Source of the DNA: Lewinella sp. JB7
GTDB lineage: Bacteria; Bacteroidota; Bacteroidia; Chitinophagales; Saprospiraceae
Direction: 5' to 3'
Length of the DNA: 64,000 bases
Assembly (NCBI RefSeq): GCF_024297185.1
Contig: NZ_JANCTD010000001.1
Coordinates: 124,001-188,000 of the forward strand
Of the stretch, positions 1 to 9,033 are shown one piece after another (the stretch's first letter is position 1; every line of letters begins with the position of its first letter). Both the position numbers and the translations under genes were made by a program. The notes below the pieces were generated by a model. That model did not search any database. It was not told the origin of the DNA and saw only the letters and a list, made by a program, of their open reading frames with translations.

Positions 1-279
1 GACAGTCCGGTGGCTCAGGGAGAATCGGAAAAATCTTCGGATCACTCAAAGGAGAACGTAACCCGCATAGTCACGGAAGCCTACGATTTCGTACTCGCGA
101 GCATCCGTGATATGGATCCCGCTACCCTTAGCGAACAGATCAACATGTTCGGTCGCTTCGACCTGAGTCGCGCCTCGGCCATCGACAAGGCCTTCGAGCA
201 CCAGACCCACCACCGCGGACAAACCACCGTCTACCTGCGACTCGCCGGCGTGGAGCCTCCGGGGGAGAAATTGTTTTAG
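1..279 (+). CDS. DinB-family protein, C-terminal part (5' end outside window)
   Basis: The reading frame is open from the first base and ends in TAG, so only the last 92 residues are visible. The C-terminal segment has a histidine-rich stretch (FEHQTHHRGQ) followed by YLRLAGVEPP, typical of the last helix of DinB/YfiT four-helix-bundle proteins, where this His helps bind a divalent metal. DinB-family proteins are metal-binding enzymes or stress proteins, some of them thiol-dependent transferases. The specific activity cannot be told from this fragment. A GTG lies at position 10, but it is internal to the family fold, so the true start is upstream of the window. Confidence 0.75.
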   Translation, partial: DSPVAQGESEKSSDHSKENVTRIVTEAYDFVLASIRDMDPATLSEQINMFGRFDLSRASAIDKAFEHQTHHRGQTTVYLRLAGVEPPGEKLF

Positions 280-656
280 ATAAGCCTCGTCGGGGGAATT
301 GGAATGGGAATGGGGATTTACAATTTACCATTTTCAATTTTCAATTTGCGGGGATGCTTGCTGCGCTCGTGTGCGTCGTCGGTCGGCACCTATACCATGC
401 GGCAGCCCAATCGTACATGGTACATGAGAAACGGTACATGGTAAATCCCTTGATCCCGGCGTACTAACACCTCCCACGTGCGGCAGCTCAATTAAAAATT
501 TCAAATTCTAAATTTAAAATTTCATCACCACTCCTTCCTCACCCGTCACGCCTATACCGTGCGGCAGCCAAATGGTACATGGTACATCAGAAATGGTACA
601 TGGTAAATCCCTACATCCCACGTGCGGCAGCCAATTAAAAATTTCACATCTTAAAT
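280..656. repeat. Gene-free repeat block with a ~162-bp tandem duplication
   Basis: No gene is seen here. Two copies of a unit of about 162 bp begin at 389 and 551. Each carries, in order, a CCTATACC(A/G)TGCGGCAGC start, a run of GGTACATGGTACAT-type words ending in GGTAAATCCC, a CCACGTGCGGCAGC word, and an AT-rich block (AATTTAAAATTTCATC). The second copy runs into the 3' end of the neighbouring minus-strand gene, whose stop codon lies inside it. The AT-rich blocks contrast strongly with the GC-rich surroundings. Related GGTACATGGTACAT words recur around 43.95 and 44.06 kb. Confidence 0.8.
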
Positions 657-2645
657 TTAAAATTTCATCACCACTCCTTCTTCTTCCGAGACGTGGATCA
701 CCCGTTCCGGTACCGTCCGGTAGCCCGCATCTTCACTGGAGTTTTCGAGCCGCAATACTCCCCGGGGGCACACCGCCGCGCAGACGCCGCAACCGACGCA
801 ACTGGCCCGCACGATGTCCTGTCCCATCTGGGCGTAAGCACGCACGTCAATGCCCATTTCGCAGTAGGTGGAGCAGTTGCCGCAGCTGATGCACTGCCCA
901 CCGTTCGTGGTGATGCGGAACCGACTCTGGAAACGTTGAACCAGTCCCAGGTAGGCCGCCAACGGACAGCCGAAGCGGCACCAGACGCGATTGCCCATGA
1001 GGGGATAAAAACCCGTGCCCACGACGCCGGCAAATCCCGCGCCGATGAGGAAGCCGTACCATTTCTGGACCTTCCAGGTTTGAAAGCCAAGTAGACTTTC
1101 GGCACCGGTAAAGTAAGAATACAGCGTAAGGGCCGTCATCAGAATGGCCGCCACCAGCACGCCGTGGATGATCCAGCGCTCGAACTTCCAGGCGCGCAGG
1201 CTCTTGTCGCTGAGCTGCCGCCAGGGGTCACCCATGGTCTCGGCCAAGCCACCACAGCCACAGACCCAACTGCAGTACCACCGCTTGCCCACCAGATGCA
1301 CCATGAGGGGTACGCCGACGATAACCAGAAAGATGCCCCACACTAACATGAAAGTGCCCAGGGCCCCGGCACTCTGGAACTGATCGAGCTGCCAGCCGAA
1401 GAAAAAATCGTAGTCGAGGGGCCAAATATTCTTGAGGTCCTGCTGGGGCTTGTTCAGCGCTCCGAGAATTTCGGGGATGATGAAGGCGAAGGCCGTCTGA
1501 AAAAACATCACGGAGAGTGTTCGGACGATCTGGTACTTATTGTGGCGGTACTTGGCGATCATGCGAACGCCCATCACCAGAATGATAAGGGTGTACAGCA
1601 CGCCGTAAAGAAACCACTGGCTCGCCACGCCGCCGAATAAGCCCTGCTTGAGCGGATCGACCATCGTGATCCAGGGCGCGACGTGCTCCGGGGCCCAGTA
1701 CAGCAGGACGTAGAAGCCGATCAGGTACGTCCCGGCGAAAATGCCGAGGTAGGCCGACAGTCCGGCCGGGTCCGCCGCGCGCGCCGGAGCATTGCGCCAG
1801 GAATGCTGCACGAACATCACCAGGCCGATGATCGCCAGTGCGGTCGCCGCCGTGACGGCCGGCCAGAACCAATCGCTGGCCATATACCGGATGCCGTAGC
1901 CGATGATGCCGACGGTCGTGACTCCCAGGAAGAAACTTCGCCACCCCAGATTAAGTCCTTTGGTCAACTGGGCGTGGTAGACATGGTCGTTCTTAATGCC
2001 CGCGTGCCCCCGAAATTTGGGCAAAATATACAGCAGGCCGCCGAGCAGACCCAGCCCGATGGTCAGTCCCAGGAAGAGTACGGGATTGTTCTTCACCGGC
2101 CCCCGCTCCGCCGCGGCGGTCAGGGCCGCCAGATTCTGCTTGAAGTAGATCGGATCGGAAAGGCGGATATCCCACTCGGAAACGCCTTCGGGGAGGGCAT
2201 TCTCTTCCTGGAGCCGGTCTACCCGCTCGTTCACCCGCACTTTGGCCGCCTCGAATACTTCGCCGACCCTCGCGCTGAAACTGAAGCTGCTGCCGAAGGT
2301 GGTGCCGAAAAGCCCCCGCTCCCGCCCCGCTTCGCGGAAGGCATCGCCCTGAATTTCGTGGATCAGGCGCGCCTTCGGGTCGACATCGGTGACCGGCTCC
2401 TGGGCAGGTGCGTCGTCCGCCTGGACGCTGGTTCCGCCCGATGAGCCGGCGGAAACCGTAGAGGCCGCTTCGCCGTCTCCGTCCTGAACCGACCGTGGGT
2501 CCGGAGCCACCGTATCGATCAGGTCTTCCTCGCTGAGCTGGTACCGTTCCAGGCCCAGCATGGCCGTGAAGGTCAGCAGCGCCAGGACGAATAGTCCGAG
2601 TCCGATATACTGGAGCAGGGATTTTTGGGTGGTCTTACTGGGCAT
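657..2645 (-). CDS. Membrane-bound polyferredoxin (NapH/NosR-like 4Fe-4S protein)
   Basis: This is a 662-residue membrane electron-transfer protein. It has an N-terminal membrane anchor (about residues 12-30), an extracytoplasmic stretch to about 180, then a series of hydrophobic helices. Two membrane-proximal cysteine motifs of the NapH/NosR type follow (CSWVCGCGG, and CRFGCP after the next helices). The tail carries two 4Fe-4S clusters: CISCGNCSTYC starting at residue 585 and CVGCGVCAAVCP near 616. The architecture suggests transfer of electrons across or along the inner membrane. It lies downstream of and overlaps by 11 bases the FAD oxidoreductase gene, so the two probably form one electron-transfer operon. 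The donor and acceptor are unknown. The last codons and stop lie within the second copy of a tandem repeat. Confidence 0.8.
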   Translation of the reverse strand: MPSKTTQKSLLQYIGLGLFVLALLTFTAMLGLERYQLSEEDLIDTVAPDPRSVQDGDGEAASTVSAGSSGGTSVQADDAPAQEPVTDVDPKARLIHEIQGDAFREAGRERGLFGTTFGSSFSFSARVGEVFEAAKVRVNERVDRLQEENALPEGVSEWDIRLSDPIYFKQNLAALTAAAERGPVKNNPVLFLGLTIGLGLLGGLLYILPKFRGHAGIKNDHVYHAQLTKGLNLGWRSFFLGVTTVGIIGYGIRYMASDWFWPAVTAATALAIIGLVMFVQHSWRNAPARAADPAGLSAYLGIFAGTYLIGFYVLLYWAPEHVAPWITMVDPLKQGLFGGVASQWFLYGVLYTLIILVMGVRMIAKYRHNKYQIVRTLSVMFFQTAFAFIIPEILGALNKPQQDLKNIWPLDYDFFFGWQLDQFQSAGALGTFMLVWGIFLVIVGVPLMVHLVGKRWYCSWVCGCGGLAETMGDPWRQLSDKSLRAWKFERWIIHGVLVAAILMTALTLYSYFTGAESLLGFQTWKVQKWYGFLIGAGFAGVVGTGFYPLMGNRVWCRFGCPLAAYLGLVQRFQSRFRITTNGGQCISCGNCSTYCEMGIDVRAYAQMGQDIVRASCVGCGVCAAVCPRGVLRLENSSEDAGYRTVPERVIHVSEEEGVVMKF

Positions 2646-4020
2646 CAGGGGTAGCGGTTGCGCGCGGTGCGCGGCGTTTGAAATTAAGGAACTGCAGGGC
2701 GGCCTTCAGACCGCGCTTCTGGCGAAGCTGAAGCTGCTTGCCGGTTTGCCGGTTGTACAGCTCGACGACCTCCGCTTCGTACTCCTGGTAAAACTCGGGA
2801 TCGAAGTTGGCCATCCCGAGCTGCTGGAGCACCTCCTCGACGTGGGTGCCGCGGGCGATCCACTTTTCGCAGACCTCGTGGCGGTAGCGGATGCCCATCA
2901 GGTTGAAGCCGACTACCCGACCGTCGCTTTCCTCGTAGTTGATGCGGACGGACTTTTCCCCGTCCGGGTGCTCCCAGTAGAGAGTAGTCAGCCCGTCGCG
3001 GCCGTGCGCCGGTACCTCGCCGTACACCTGGTACTCAATGTCGATGAACTTGGCGGAATTGAACCAGATGCCCGGATCGTAGGCTACCGGGCGACCGAGC
3101 AGGGTGTAGGCCACCGTCTCGCCCATGATGCGGCCGGTGTACCAGACCGCCTCGATGGCTTTGCGCCCGGGCCGGGGGTTGCGCACCTCCGCGCAGTCGC
3201 CGATGGCGTAGACGTCGGGGACAGAGGTTTGTAGGTAATCGTCGACCAGAATACCCTTACCGAGCTCGAGCTCCGCTACGTCCCGCAGAAAATCGATGTT
3301 GGGATGCACCCCGGCGGTGAGACCTACGTACTGGCACTCGATCCGTTCGCCCGTTTTGGTGGTGATGGCTCCCGCGGCCCCGCCCCCGTCGTCCTGAATT
3401 TCCGCAAGCTCCGTGTCGTGGCGCAGATTGATGCCGTGACTGACGATGTGACGGCTCACCATGCGGCTTTCCTCCGGCGGCAGGGCATTGCTCCAGTAAC
3501 TTGATTCGCGCACCAGCAGGGATACGGGAATGTGCCGACTGTGCAGCATTTCGGCCAGTTCGATGCCGATGAGGCCGCCGCCCACCACGACGGCTGCCTT
3601 AATCTCGGGGGTGATCTCCTCCAGATTGTCCAGGTCCTGGGCGCTCACCATGCCGCTGACCCGCCGGAGGTCCTGTCCCGGCCAACCGAATTTATTGGGG
3701 CTGCTGCCGGTGGCCAGTACGAGCTTATCGTAGGCCAGGGTGCCACCGTCGCCGAAGTGCAGCACTTTTCCGTTCGTATCTACTCGTTCCACGTACCGCC
3801 GCAGGAGGTCAATGCGGTTCTTCTTCCAGAAAAAGGGTTCGTAGGGCATCAGATCTTCCCAGCGCTGGTGGCCCATGTATACGTACATGAGGGCGGTGCG
3901 GGAGAAGAAATAGTCCGATTCGGCGGAGATCATGGTGATTCGGACGTCATCGCTGAGTTTGCGCAGCCAGCGGGCGGCGGTCACTCCGGCGATACCGTTG
4001 CCGATGATGGCGACGTGCAT
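2635..4020 (-). CDS. FAD/NAD(P)-dependent oxidoreductase
   Basis: This is a 461-residue pyridine-nucleotide-disulfide-type flavoprotein. The N-terminus begins with the FAD Rossmann motif GNGIAG (residues 6-11). A second dinucleotide motif, VVVGGGLIGIELAEML, binds NAD(P)H, and the late motif YAIGDCAEV is the usual FAD-contacting ATGD-like segment. An in-frame upstream ATG (4042-4044) would add eight residues ahead of the Rossmann strand, so the ATG at 4018-4020 is preferred. No redox-active CxxC/CxxxxC disulfide is evident, which points to an NADH dehydrogenase or ferredoxin-reductase-like role and not a disulfide reductase. It overlaps the downstream polyferredoxin gene, suggesting that the flavoprotein feeds electrons to that membrane Fe-S protein. 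This is inferred from position. Confidence 0.8.
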   Translation of the reverse strand: MHVAIIGNGIAGVTAARWLRKLSDDVRITMISAESDYFFSRTALMYVYMGHQRWEDLMPYEPFFWKKNRIDLLRRYVERVDTNGKVLHFGDGGTLAYDKLVLATGSSPNKFGWPGQDLRRVSGMVSAQDLDNLEEITPEIKAAVVVGGGLIGIELAEMLHSRHIPVSLLVRESSYWSNALPPEESRMVSRHIVSHGINLRHDTELAEIQDDGGGAAGAITTKTGERIECQYVGLTAGVHPNIDFLRDVAELELGKGILVDDYLQTSVPDVYAIGDCAEVRNPRPGRKAIEAVWYTGRIMGETVAYTLLGRPVAYDPGIWFNSAKFIDIEYQVYGEVPAHGRDGLTTLYWEHPDGEKSVRINYEESDGRVVGFNLMGIRYRHEVCEKWIARGTHVEEVLQQLGMANFDPEFYQEYEAEVVELYNRQTGKQLQLRQKRGLKAALQFLNFKRRAPRATATPDAQ

Positions 4021-4101
4021 AGTAACTGGGATAGGTAGTTCCACAAACTACGCCATCCGGGCAGAAGTGCGCGTTCGCCACCGTCCGTGCTGTCGCAAGC
4101 T

Positions 4102-4109
4102 TACATTTA
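4102..4109 (+). promoter_or_regulatory. Putative -7 box of truA (leaderless geometry)
   Basis: TACATTTA matches the Bacteroidota -7 consensus TAnnTTTG in seven of eight positions. Only five bases separate it from the truA ATG, so transcription would begin at or next to the start codon. Confidence 0.4.
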
Positions 4110-4114
4110 CGCCT

Positions 4115-4849
4115 ATGCCCCACCGCTATTTCGTTCACCTGGCCTACCGCGGCACCCATTACCGGGGCTGGCAAAGACAATCCGGCAACACGGTAAGCGT
4201 GCAGGAAACGATCGAACGGGCGGTGACGCAGGTGCAGTCTTCGCCGGTGAAAGCAGTAGGATGCGGCAGGACCGACGCCGGCGTCCACGCCTCCGACTAC
4301 TACCTACACTTCGACAGCGAGCAGCCCCTGCGCGACAACTGGCTCTTCATCGTCAACAAGCTCCTCCCCGACGATATCGTGCTCTACCGGGTGTGGGAGG
4401 TCGACTCCGGTGCCCACGTTCGCTACGACGCCCGGGAGCGCACCTACGACTACTTTATTCATACCCAGGCCGATCCCTTCCTGGCTCCGCTGAGTAGTTT
4501 GTACGAAATGGAAGGCTATGACTTCACGACTATGCAAGGAGCGTGCGCGTTGCTCACCGGCCACCACGATTTTCGCGCCTTCTGCCTGACGCCCGATCGC
4601 CACAATACCACCACTTGTGAGCTGCGCGAGGCCAGTCTGCACGACGAGGGGGAGGGCCGTTACCGATTCCGCTTCGTAGCCGATCGTTTTTTGCGGGGCA
4701 TGATCCGGATCTTTGTCTTTCAGTTGTTGCGGGTGGGGCAGGGAAGGGTGACGCCGGAGGAGATAAAGCGTGCGCTCGAAACCGGCCAGCGACTGGGGGT
4801 GGGGCAGGCACGGCCGGAGGGCCTATTCCTCAGTAAGGTGGAGTACTGA
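4115..4849 (+). CDS. truA: tRNA pseudouridine(38-40) synthase TruA
   Basis: This is a 244-residue protein of normal TruA length. It isomerises uridines 38-40 in the anticodon arm of many tRNAs. The catalytic aspartate is in GCGRTDAGVHA (Asp54), and the N-terminal strand YFVHLAYRGTHYRGWQRQ is typical of the family. C-terminal RFRFVADRFLRGMIR matches the conserved substrate-binding segment. The frame is open further upstream, but the family start fits the ATG at 4115. It is divergent from the FAD oxidoreductase and convergent with dtd. Confidence is high. Confidence 0.95.
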   Translation: MPHRYFVHLAYRGTHYRGWQRQSGNTVSVQETIERAVTQVQSSPVKAVGCGRTDAGVHASDYYLHFDSEQPLRDNWLFIVNKLLPDDIVLYRVWEVDSGAHVRYDARERTYDYFIHTQADPFLAPLSSLYEMEGYDFTTMQGACALLTGHHDFRAFCLTPDRHNTTTCELREASLHDEGEGRYRFRFVADRFLRGMIRIFVFQLLRVGQGRVTPEEIKRALETGQRLGVGQARPEGLFLSKVEY

Positions 4850-4897
4850 GGCCGGGCGGTCAGCCGGCATCTTGGTCGGGAACATTCCGTTCGGTGG

Positions 4898-5350
4898 TCA
4901 TTCCCGGTTCCGCGAATCCATCCAGATCGTGACCGGACCGTCATTAATGAGCTCGACCTGCATATCGGCCCCAAACTCACCGGTCTCCACCGGACGGCCG
5001 GATACTTCGGCCAGCCGTGCCACGAACCGCTCGTACAGCGGAATGGCCACCGGCGGCCCGGCACTGCGCGTAAAGCCCGGCCGGTTGCCTTTCTTCGTAC
5101 TGGCGAAGAGGGTGAACTGGGATACGACCAGCAGGCCGCCGTCGGTGTCCGCTACACTGAGGTTCATCTTCCCCTCCGCGTCGCTGAAGATGCGCAGGCG
5201 GCTGATCTTTCCGCAGAGGTGCTCGATGTCTTCCGTGCCGTCAGCATCCTCGATGCCGAGCAGGACGAGGAGGCCGGGGCCGATCTGGCCGGAAACCTCC
5301 CCGGCAATCGTTACGGAGGCCCGGCTGACACGTTGAATAAGGATACGCAT
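4898..5350 (-). CDS. dtd: D-aminoacyl-tRNA deacylase
   Basis: This 150-residue protein hydrolyses D-aminoacyl-tRNA (and Gly-tRNA-Ala), preventing D-amino acids from entering translation. Diagnostic motifs are visible: [13 protein letters not shown] at the N-terminus, SQFTLFA in the middle (the SQxTL catalytic loop) and [11 protein letters not shown] near the end (the GP-containing motif that gates chirality). The chosen start gives the exact family length; the frame extends 22 codons upstream without homology. A TACCTTGC box lies four bases before the ATG. Confidence 0.95.
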   Translation of the reverse strand: MRILIQRVSRASVTIAGEVSGQIGPGLLVLLGIEDADGTEDIEHLCGKISRLRIFSDAEGKMNLSVADTDGGLLVVSQFTLFASTKKGNRPGFTRSAGPPVAIPLYERFVARLAEVSGRPVETGEFGADMQVELINDGPVTIWMDSRNRE

Positions 5351-5354
5351 GGCG

Positions 5355-5362
5355 GCAAGGTA
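5355..5362 (-). promoter_or_regulatory. Putative -7 box of dtd (leaderless geometry)
   Basis: On the minus strand this reads TACCTTGC, one T shorter than the TAnnTTTG consensus, and it ends four bases before the dtd ATG. The rpmH terminator lies immediately upstream, so dtd needs its own promoter. Confidence 0.4.
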
Positions 5363-5371
5363 CGAACGTGC

Positions 5372-5404
5372 AAAAAGCCCGGACTGCATACAGCAGCCGG
5401 GCTT
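5372..5404 (-). terminator. Rho-independent terminator of rpmH
   Basis: On the minus strand, AAGCCCGG and CCGGGCTT form an 8-bp stem around a 14-base loop and are followed by T residues (TTTTT, partly in the stem). It sits between the rpmH stop and the dtd promoter, separating the two transcripts. Confidence 0.7.
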
Positions 5405-5445
5405 AAAATTTTGCAACCTTCCGGGAGTTAATCCGGTGGTATCAG

Positions 5446-5601
5446 TTACTTCTTGTAGGTATCGTCGCTGACGGTCAGCTTATAGCGACCCTTAGCACGA
5501 CGGCGGGCCAGCAGCTTGCGGCCATTTTTGGTTGACATACGGGAACGGAAGCCGTGCTTGTTGACGCGCTTACGCTTGGAGGGCTGGAATGTCCTTTTCA
5601 T
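5446..5601 (-). CDS. rpmH: 50S ribosomal protein bL34
   Basis: This is a 51-residue, very basic protein. It starts [19 protein letters not shown] and continues [19 protein letters not shown], the complete bL34 signature. The C-terminal tail after KGRYKL is a few residues longer than in E. coli, as in other Bacteroidota. bL34 binds 23S rRNA in the large subunit. It has its own promoter (TACCTTTG box) and a terminator. The usual neighbours at the replication origin (rnpA, dnaA) are absent. Confidence 0.95.
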   Translation of the reverse strand: MKRTFQPSKRKRVNKHGFRSRMSTKNGRKLLARRRAKGRYKLTVSDDTYKK

Positions 5602-5656
5602 CTTCTATATTTTTCGGGGCACGCGAGACCGGGCCGGAGGTTCTGCAAAAGTCGGG

Positions 5657-5687
5657 CAAAGGTAATGCTTTAGCAGACAACCTACAA
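5657..5687 (-). promoter_or_regulatory. Bacteroidota-type promoter of rpmH
   Basis: On the minus strand, TTG (5685-5687) is separated by 20 bases from TACCTTTG (5657-5664), a perfect match to the Bacteroidota housekeeping promoter TTG-N(~19)-TAnnTTTG. The mRNA leader would be about 50 bases. Confidence 0.65.
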
Positions 5688-5751
5688 ACTTCGCCTTCAA
5701 TTTATTGCCCCCGCGATTGCGCCTTACCTTGACCCTCGCAAAACCCCGCGT

Positions 5752-8700
5752 ATGTTCCGTGTCCCGCTTTTGCTGCTTTTCGGATGGCTGATCGTCGCCA
5801 ATCCGGCAGTCGCGCAACGCGGCGTACCCCGGGCCGAATTCCGCAGCCTGCCCGTACTCGACCTCCCCCTCCAGGATAATGCCATCCTGCTCCGTCGCGA
5901 AGCCGAAGCCCACCGAGCGGACCGCCCCCGGGAGTTTGCCGTCACCCTGCCCGTACAGATCACGCCCGACCGGGAGGGGCAGTGGACAACCGTAGATGGC
6001 CGGGCTACCTGGCACCTACGCGTCCGGAGCCCCGGTGCCAAGTCCCTCAATCTCGGCTTCACCGGCTACCGGCTTCCGCAGGGAGCCGAGCTGTACCTCG
6101 CCACCGAAGAGGTCCGTTACGGCCCCTTTACCTCCGCCGACAACGCGGATCACGCTCAGTTCTGGTCGCCCCTCCTGCCCGGCGATGAGTTGCTGATCGA
6201 ACTGGTCATGCCCGATGCGGGGCGGGAGGGTACCGGCCTCGTCCTTTCGTCCGTGAACCACGACTTCGTCGGCGTGGCCGATCAGTCCGGCCACTGTAAC
6301 ATCGACGTGGTCTGCGGATCGGCCGACGGCTTCCCCCTCATCGACGACTACCGCGACGTGATCCGCAGCGTCGCCGCCTACACCCTCAACGGCCGTAGCC
6401 AGTGTACGGGCTTTCTGGTCAACAATACGAATCAGGACGGCCGCCCCTTCTTCATCACCGCGGAGCATTGCAACGTTGACGAATCTTCGGCCCCCTCCCT
6501 GGTCGCCTACTGGAACTTCGAGAACAGTAGCTGCCGGCCACCGGATTCGGCGGAGAACGGCGCGGCGGGTAACGGCAAGCTCGAGGTGTTCAACTCCGGT
6601 GCCCGCCTGCGCGCCCGTCACTTACCCACCGATCTGGTACTGCTCGAATTCGACGACCCGGTCAATCCCCGCGCCGATGCCTTCTTTGCCGGCTGGTCGA
6701 ACGAAGCTACCGCGCCCGCCGACGGCGTCCTTACCGTACACCACCCCAACGTCGAGGAAAAACGCATCACCTACTCCTACCAACCGACGGCCGTAAGTAA
6801 CATTACCGGCGATAGCCTCTACGCCGCAGGCGACTTCCTGCGGGTTCCCACGTGGGATGCCGGTACCACCCAGGCCGGCTCGTCGGGTGCGCCGCTCTTC
6901 GACCTGGACGGAAGGGTCCGCGGCCAACTCTTCGGTGGGCGGGCTTCCTGCGAGCGGGACGGTGACGATATGTTCGGTTTTCTCCACCGCAGCTGGACGG
7001 GCGGCGGCACCCCCGATACCCGACTCGTGGACTGGCTCGACCCCAACCAGACCGGTGCCGTCACTCTCGACGGACTCGAACAAGCCGATCTTCCCTTTCT
7101 CCTGACGGCTAAAGCCGGGTCCCTGACCAGCTGCGTGACGGACTCCGTGGCATTTACCGTACGGCTCGGGGAAGGCTTCGCCGAAACCAACAACGTCACC
7201 GTTTCTACCGACGATAACCTTACGCTCTACGCTCCTTCCGTCGCCTCCCGCGGCCGGGACTTCCAGATCATTTACCGGGGTACGGTCGTGCCGGCCATGG
7301 CGGGGGAATACTCCATCCGCGTAACCGTGACCGGTGAGGGGGTCGCGGACGAGTTAACTCTCCGGCTACGACTGACCGACGGTGCTCCCTCCGCCCCCAC
7401 GCCGGGGCTGCCCGTCGCCGGTGAGTCCGACGTCGACCCCTTCGCCCAATTCACCTGGGCGGCGCGGGAAGGGGCCACCGCCTACAACCTCCAACTGTCG
7501 ACCGATCCCACCTTCGCCAGCCGCGAGCTTGACCTGTCGATGATTACGGAAACCCGGCTGGAGCTCGTCTACCCGCTGGCGGGGACAACCACCTACTACT
7601 GGCGGGTACGCTCCCGCAATGCCTGCGGGGCGGGGGAATGGTCGGCTACGTCCACTTTCACCACCTCCGACCGGAGTTGTACGGTAAAATACGCGAGCGA
7701 CCTGCCGCTGACCATCTCTTCCCGCGACTCGGTACGCGTGGTGTCCGAGATCTACGTGGCCAACCCAATTACGATCTCCTCCCTCGAAGTGACCCTCGGG
7801 CTGGAACATACTTACATCGGTGACGTGTACGCCGATCTCGTAGCTCCGGACGGTACCGTCATCTCCCTCTTCCGGCCACTGCAAAACGGGCTGTGCGCGG
7901 GCAGAAACCTCTACGTCAACTTCGCCGACGACGCCCCGGTGACGGCCGAATCGTTCGGGGAAGATTGTGAAACGGGGCGCCGCGATGACTACCGCCGCGT
8001 GCAATCCCGGCAACCGCTGTCCAGCCTCAACGGTACCCTGGCCCGGGGCACCTGGCAGCTCTTACTCACCGACCGGGCGATCCGGGACGGTGGGTCCCTC
8101 ACCGACTTTGGTCTGAACATTTGCGGGGAACGCACCAGGGACCGGGAGGTCGGCATCGGGTTGCGGTCCGCGCCCATCACCAGTTGCTCCAATGGGGACG
8201 GAGAGGCTCGGTTGCAACTACGGGGCACCTTTACCGATCCCGATTTGCGGGTGGAGGCCGGCAATCTGGCCCTGGATAATTATAGCTACTCCATCGACCG
8301 CCAGAGCGGGGAAGTGCTGGTGCGCTTCAGCGCCTGGACGCTGGTCGGGCCCGGCACCTTCGACTTATCCTACGTTGTGACCGACGACGACGGCACCGAG
8401 CGGCGGGCGGTGAGTACGCTCACGGTACTGCCGATCCCCGAACCCGTACCCCCCGCTACGGTCCGCGCCGATTCGACCACGGTTACCTTTTACTGGAGAA
8501 CCTCCGACGTGGCGCGGGAATACCGGTTGGAGATCGCGGAAACCGAAGATTTTGCCCGGGTCGTAGGCGCCCGTACCTCTCCCATAAATGTGCTCACCCT
8601 TCCGCGCGCCGATCTGCCGGAGGGATTTTACTGGCGATTGGTCGCCGTAAATGACTGCGGCGAATTTCCCGGTCCGGCGCAGTTCGTAACGCTGGAAGAC

Positions 8701-8976
8701 CCGAACGCGCTGTTACCCGGAACCGTTGATCCGCAGCTAAGCCTCTACCCGAATCCCACCCGGGGCATCCTCCATCTGGAAGCGGGAGCGGCGTGGGTAA
8801 ATAAACCCCTCCACCTCGTGCTGTACGACGCCGCGGGCCGACCGGTCCGTCAGTGGGAACGGCGAGCGGATGGTCCCGTGCAAATTGACATCCAGGGTGT
8901 TCCGACCGGCGTTTATCACCTTCGCATTTCGGGAGCGCCGGGGAGCGTTACCCGACGCGTATTGCTCCTTCACTAA
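5752..8976 (+). CDS. Secreted trypsin-like serine protease with P-domain and T9SS sorting domain
   Basis: This is a 1074-residue exported protein. Residues 1-22 form a signal peptide ending in PAVAQ. A lysyl-endopeptidase-like S1 protease domain spans about 180-440, with a likely triad of His239 (TAEHC), Asp294 (TDLVLLEF) and Ser378 (GSSGAPLF). A fibronectin-III-like segment follows at about 550-645 (TYYWRVRSRNACG), then a proprotein-convertase P-domain at about 650-800 (TYIGDVYADLVAPDG; GTWQLLLTD), a second Fn3-like segment, and a type A T9SS sorting domain from about 1000 (LSLYPNPTRG, GVYHLRI). It is predicted to cross the outer membrane through the T9SS, whose pore SprA is encoded at the right end of the window. 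The protease fold is a firm call; its specificity is not known. Confidence 0.85.
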   Translation: MFRVPLLLLFGWLIVANPAVAQRGVPRAEFRSLPVLDLPLQDNAILLRREAEAHRADRPREFAVTLPVQITPDREGQWTTVDGRATWHLRVRSPGAKSLNLGFTGYRLPQGAELYLATEEVRYGPFTSADNADHAQFWSPLLPGDELLIELVMPDAGREGTGLVLSSVNHDFVGVADQSGHCNIDVVCGSADGFPLIDDYRDVIRSVAAYTLNGRSQCTGFLVNNTNQDGRPFFITAEHCNVDESSAPSLVAYWNFENSSCRPPDSAENGAAGNGKLEVFNSGARLRARHLPTDLVLLEFDDPVNPRADAFFAGWSNEATAPADGVLTVHHPNVEEKRITYSYQPTAVSNITGDSLYAAGDFLRVPTWDAGTTQAGSSGAPLFDLDGRVRGQLFGGRASCERDGDDMFGFLHRSWTGGGTPDTRLVDWLDPNQTGAVTLDGLEQADLPFLLTAKAGSLTSCVTDSVAFTVRLGEGFAETNNVTVSTDDNLTLYAPSVASRGRDFQIIYRGTVVPAMAGEYSIRVTVTGEGVADELTLRLRLTDGAPSAPTPGLPVAGESDVDPFAQFTWAAREGATAYNLQLSTDPTFASRELDLSMITETRLELVYPLAGTTTYYWRVRSRNACGAGEWSATSTFTTSDRSCTVKYASDLPLTISSRDSVRVVSEIYVANPITISSLEVTLGLEHTYIGDVYADLVAPDGTVISLFRPLQNGLCAGRNLYVNFADDAPVTAESFGEDCETGRRDDYRRVQSRQPLSSLNGTLARGTWQLLLTDRAIRDGGSLTDFGLNICGERTRDREVGIGLRSAPITSCSNGDGEARLQLRGTFTDPDLRVEAGNLALDNYSYSIDRQSGEVLVRFSAWTLVGPGTFDLSYVVTDDDGTERRAVSTLTVLPIPEPVPPATVRADSTTVTFYWRTSDVAREYRLEIAETEDFARVVGARTSPINVLTLPRADLPEGFYWRLVAVNDCGEFPGPAQFVTLEDPNALLPGTVDPQLSLYPNPTRGILHLEAGAAWVNKPLHLVLYDAAGRPVRQWERRADGPVQIDIQGVPTGVYHLRISGAPGSVTRRVLLLH

Positions 8977-9033
8977 TTACATTGCACCTGCTGCCCTGCC
9001 CACCCGGCTACGCATAAAAAACCCTCTACCGCC

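Noticed and set aside
4300-4660. Short frames opposite or inside truA
   Set aside because: They are fully covered by the certain truA gene and have no independent features.
5372-5404. Possible terminator for a plus-strand transcript
   Set aside because: No plus-strand gene ends nearby; the T-run is strong only on the minus strand, after rpmH.
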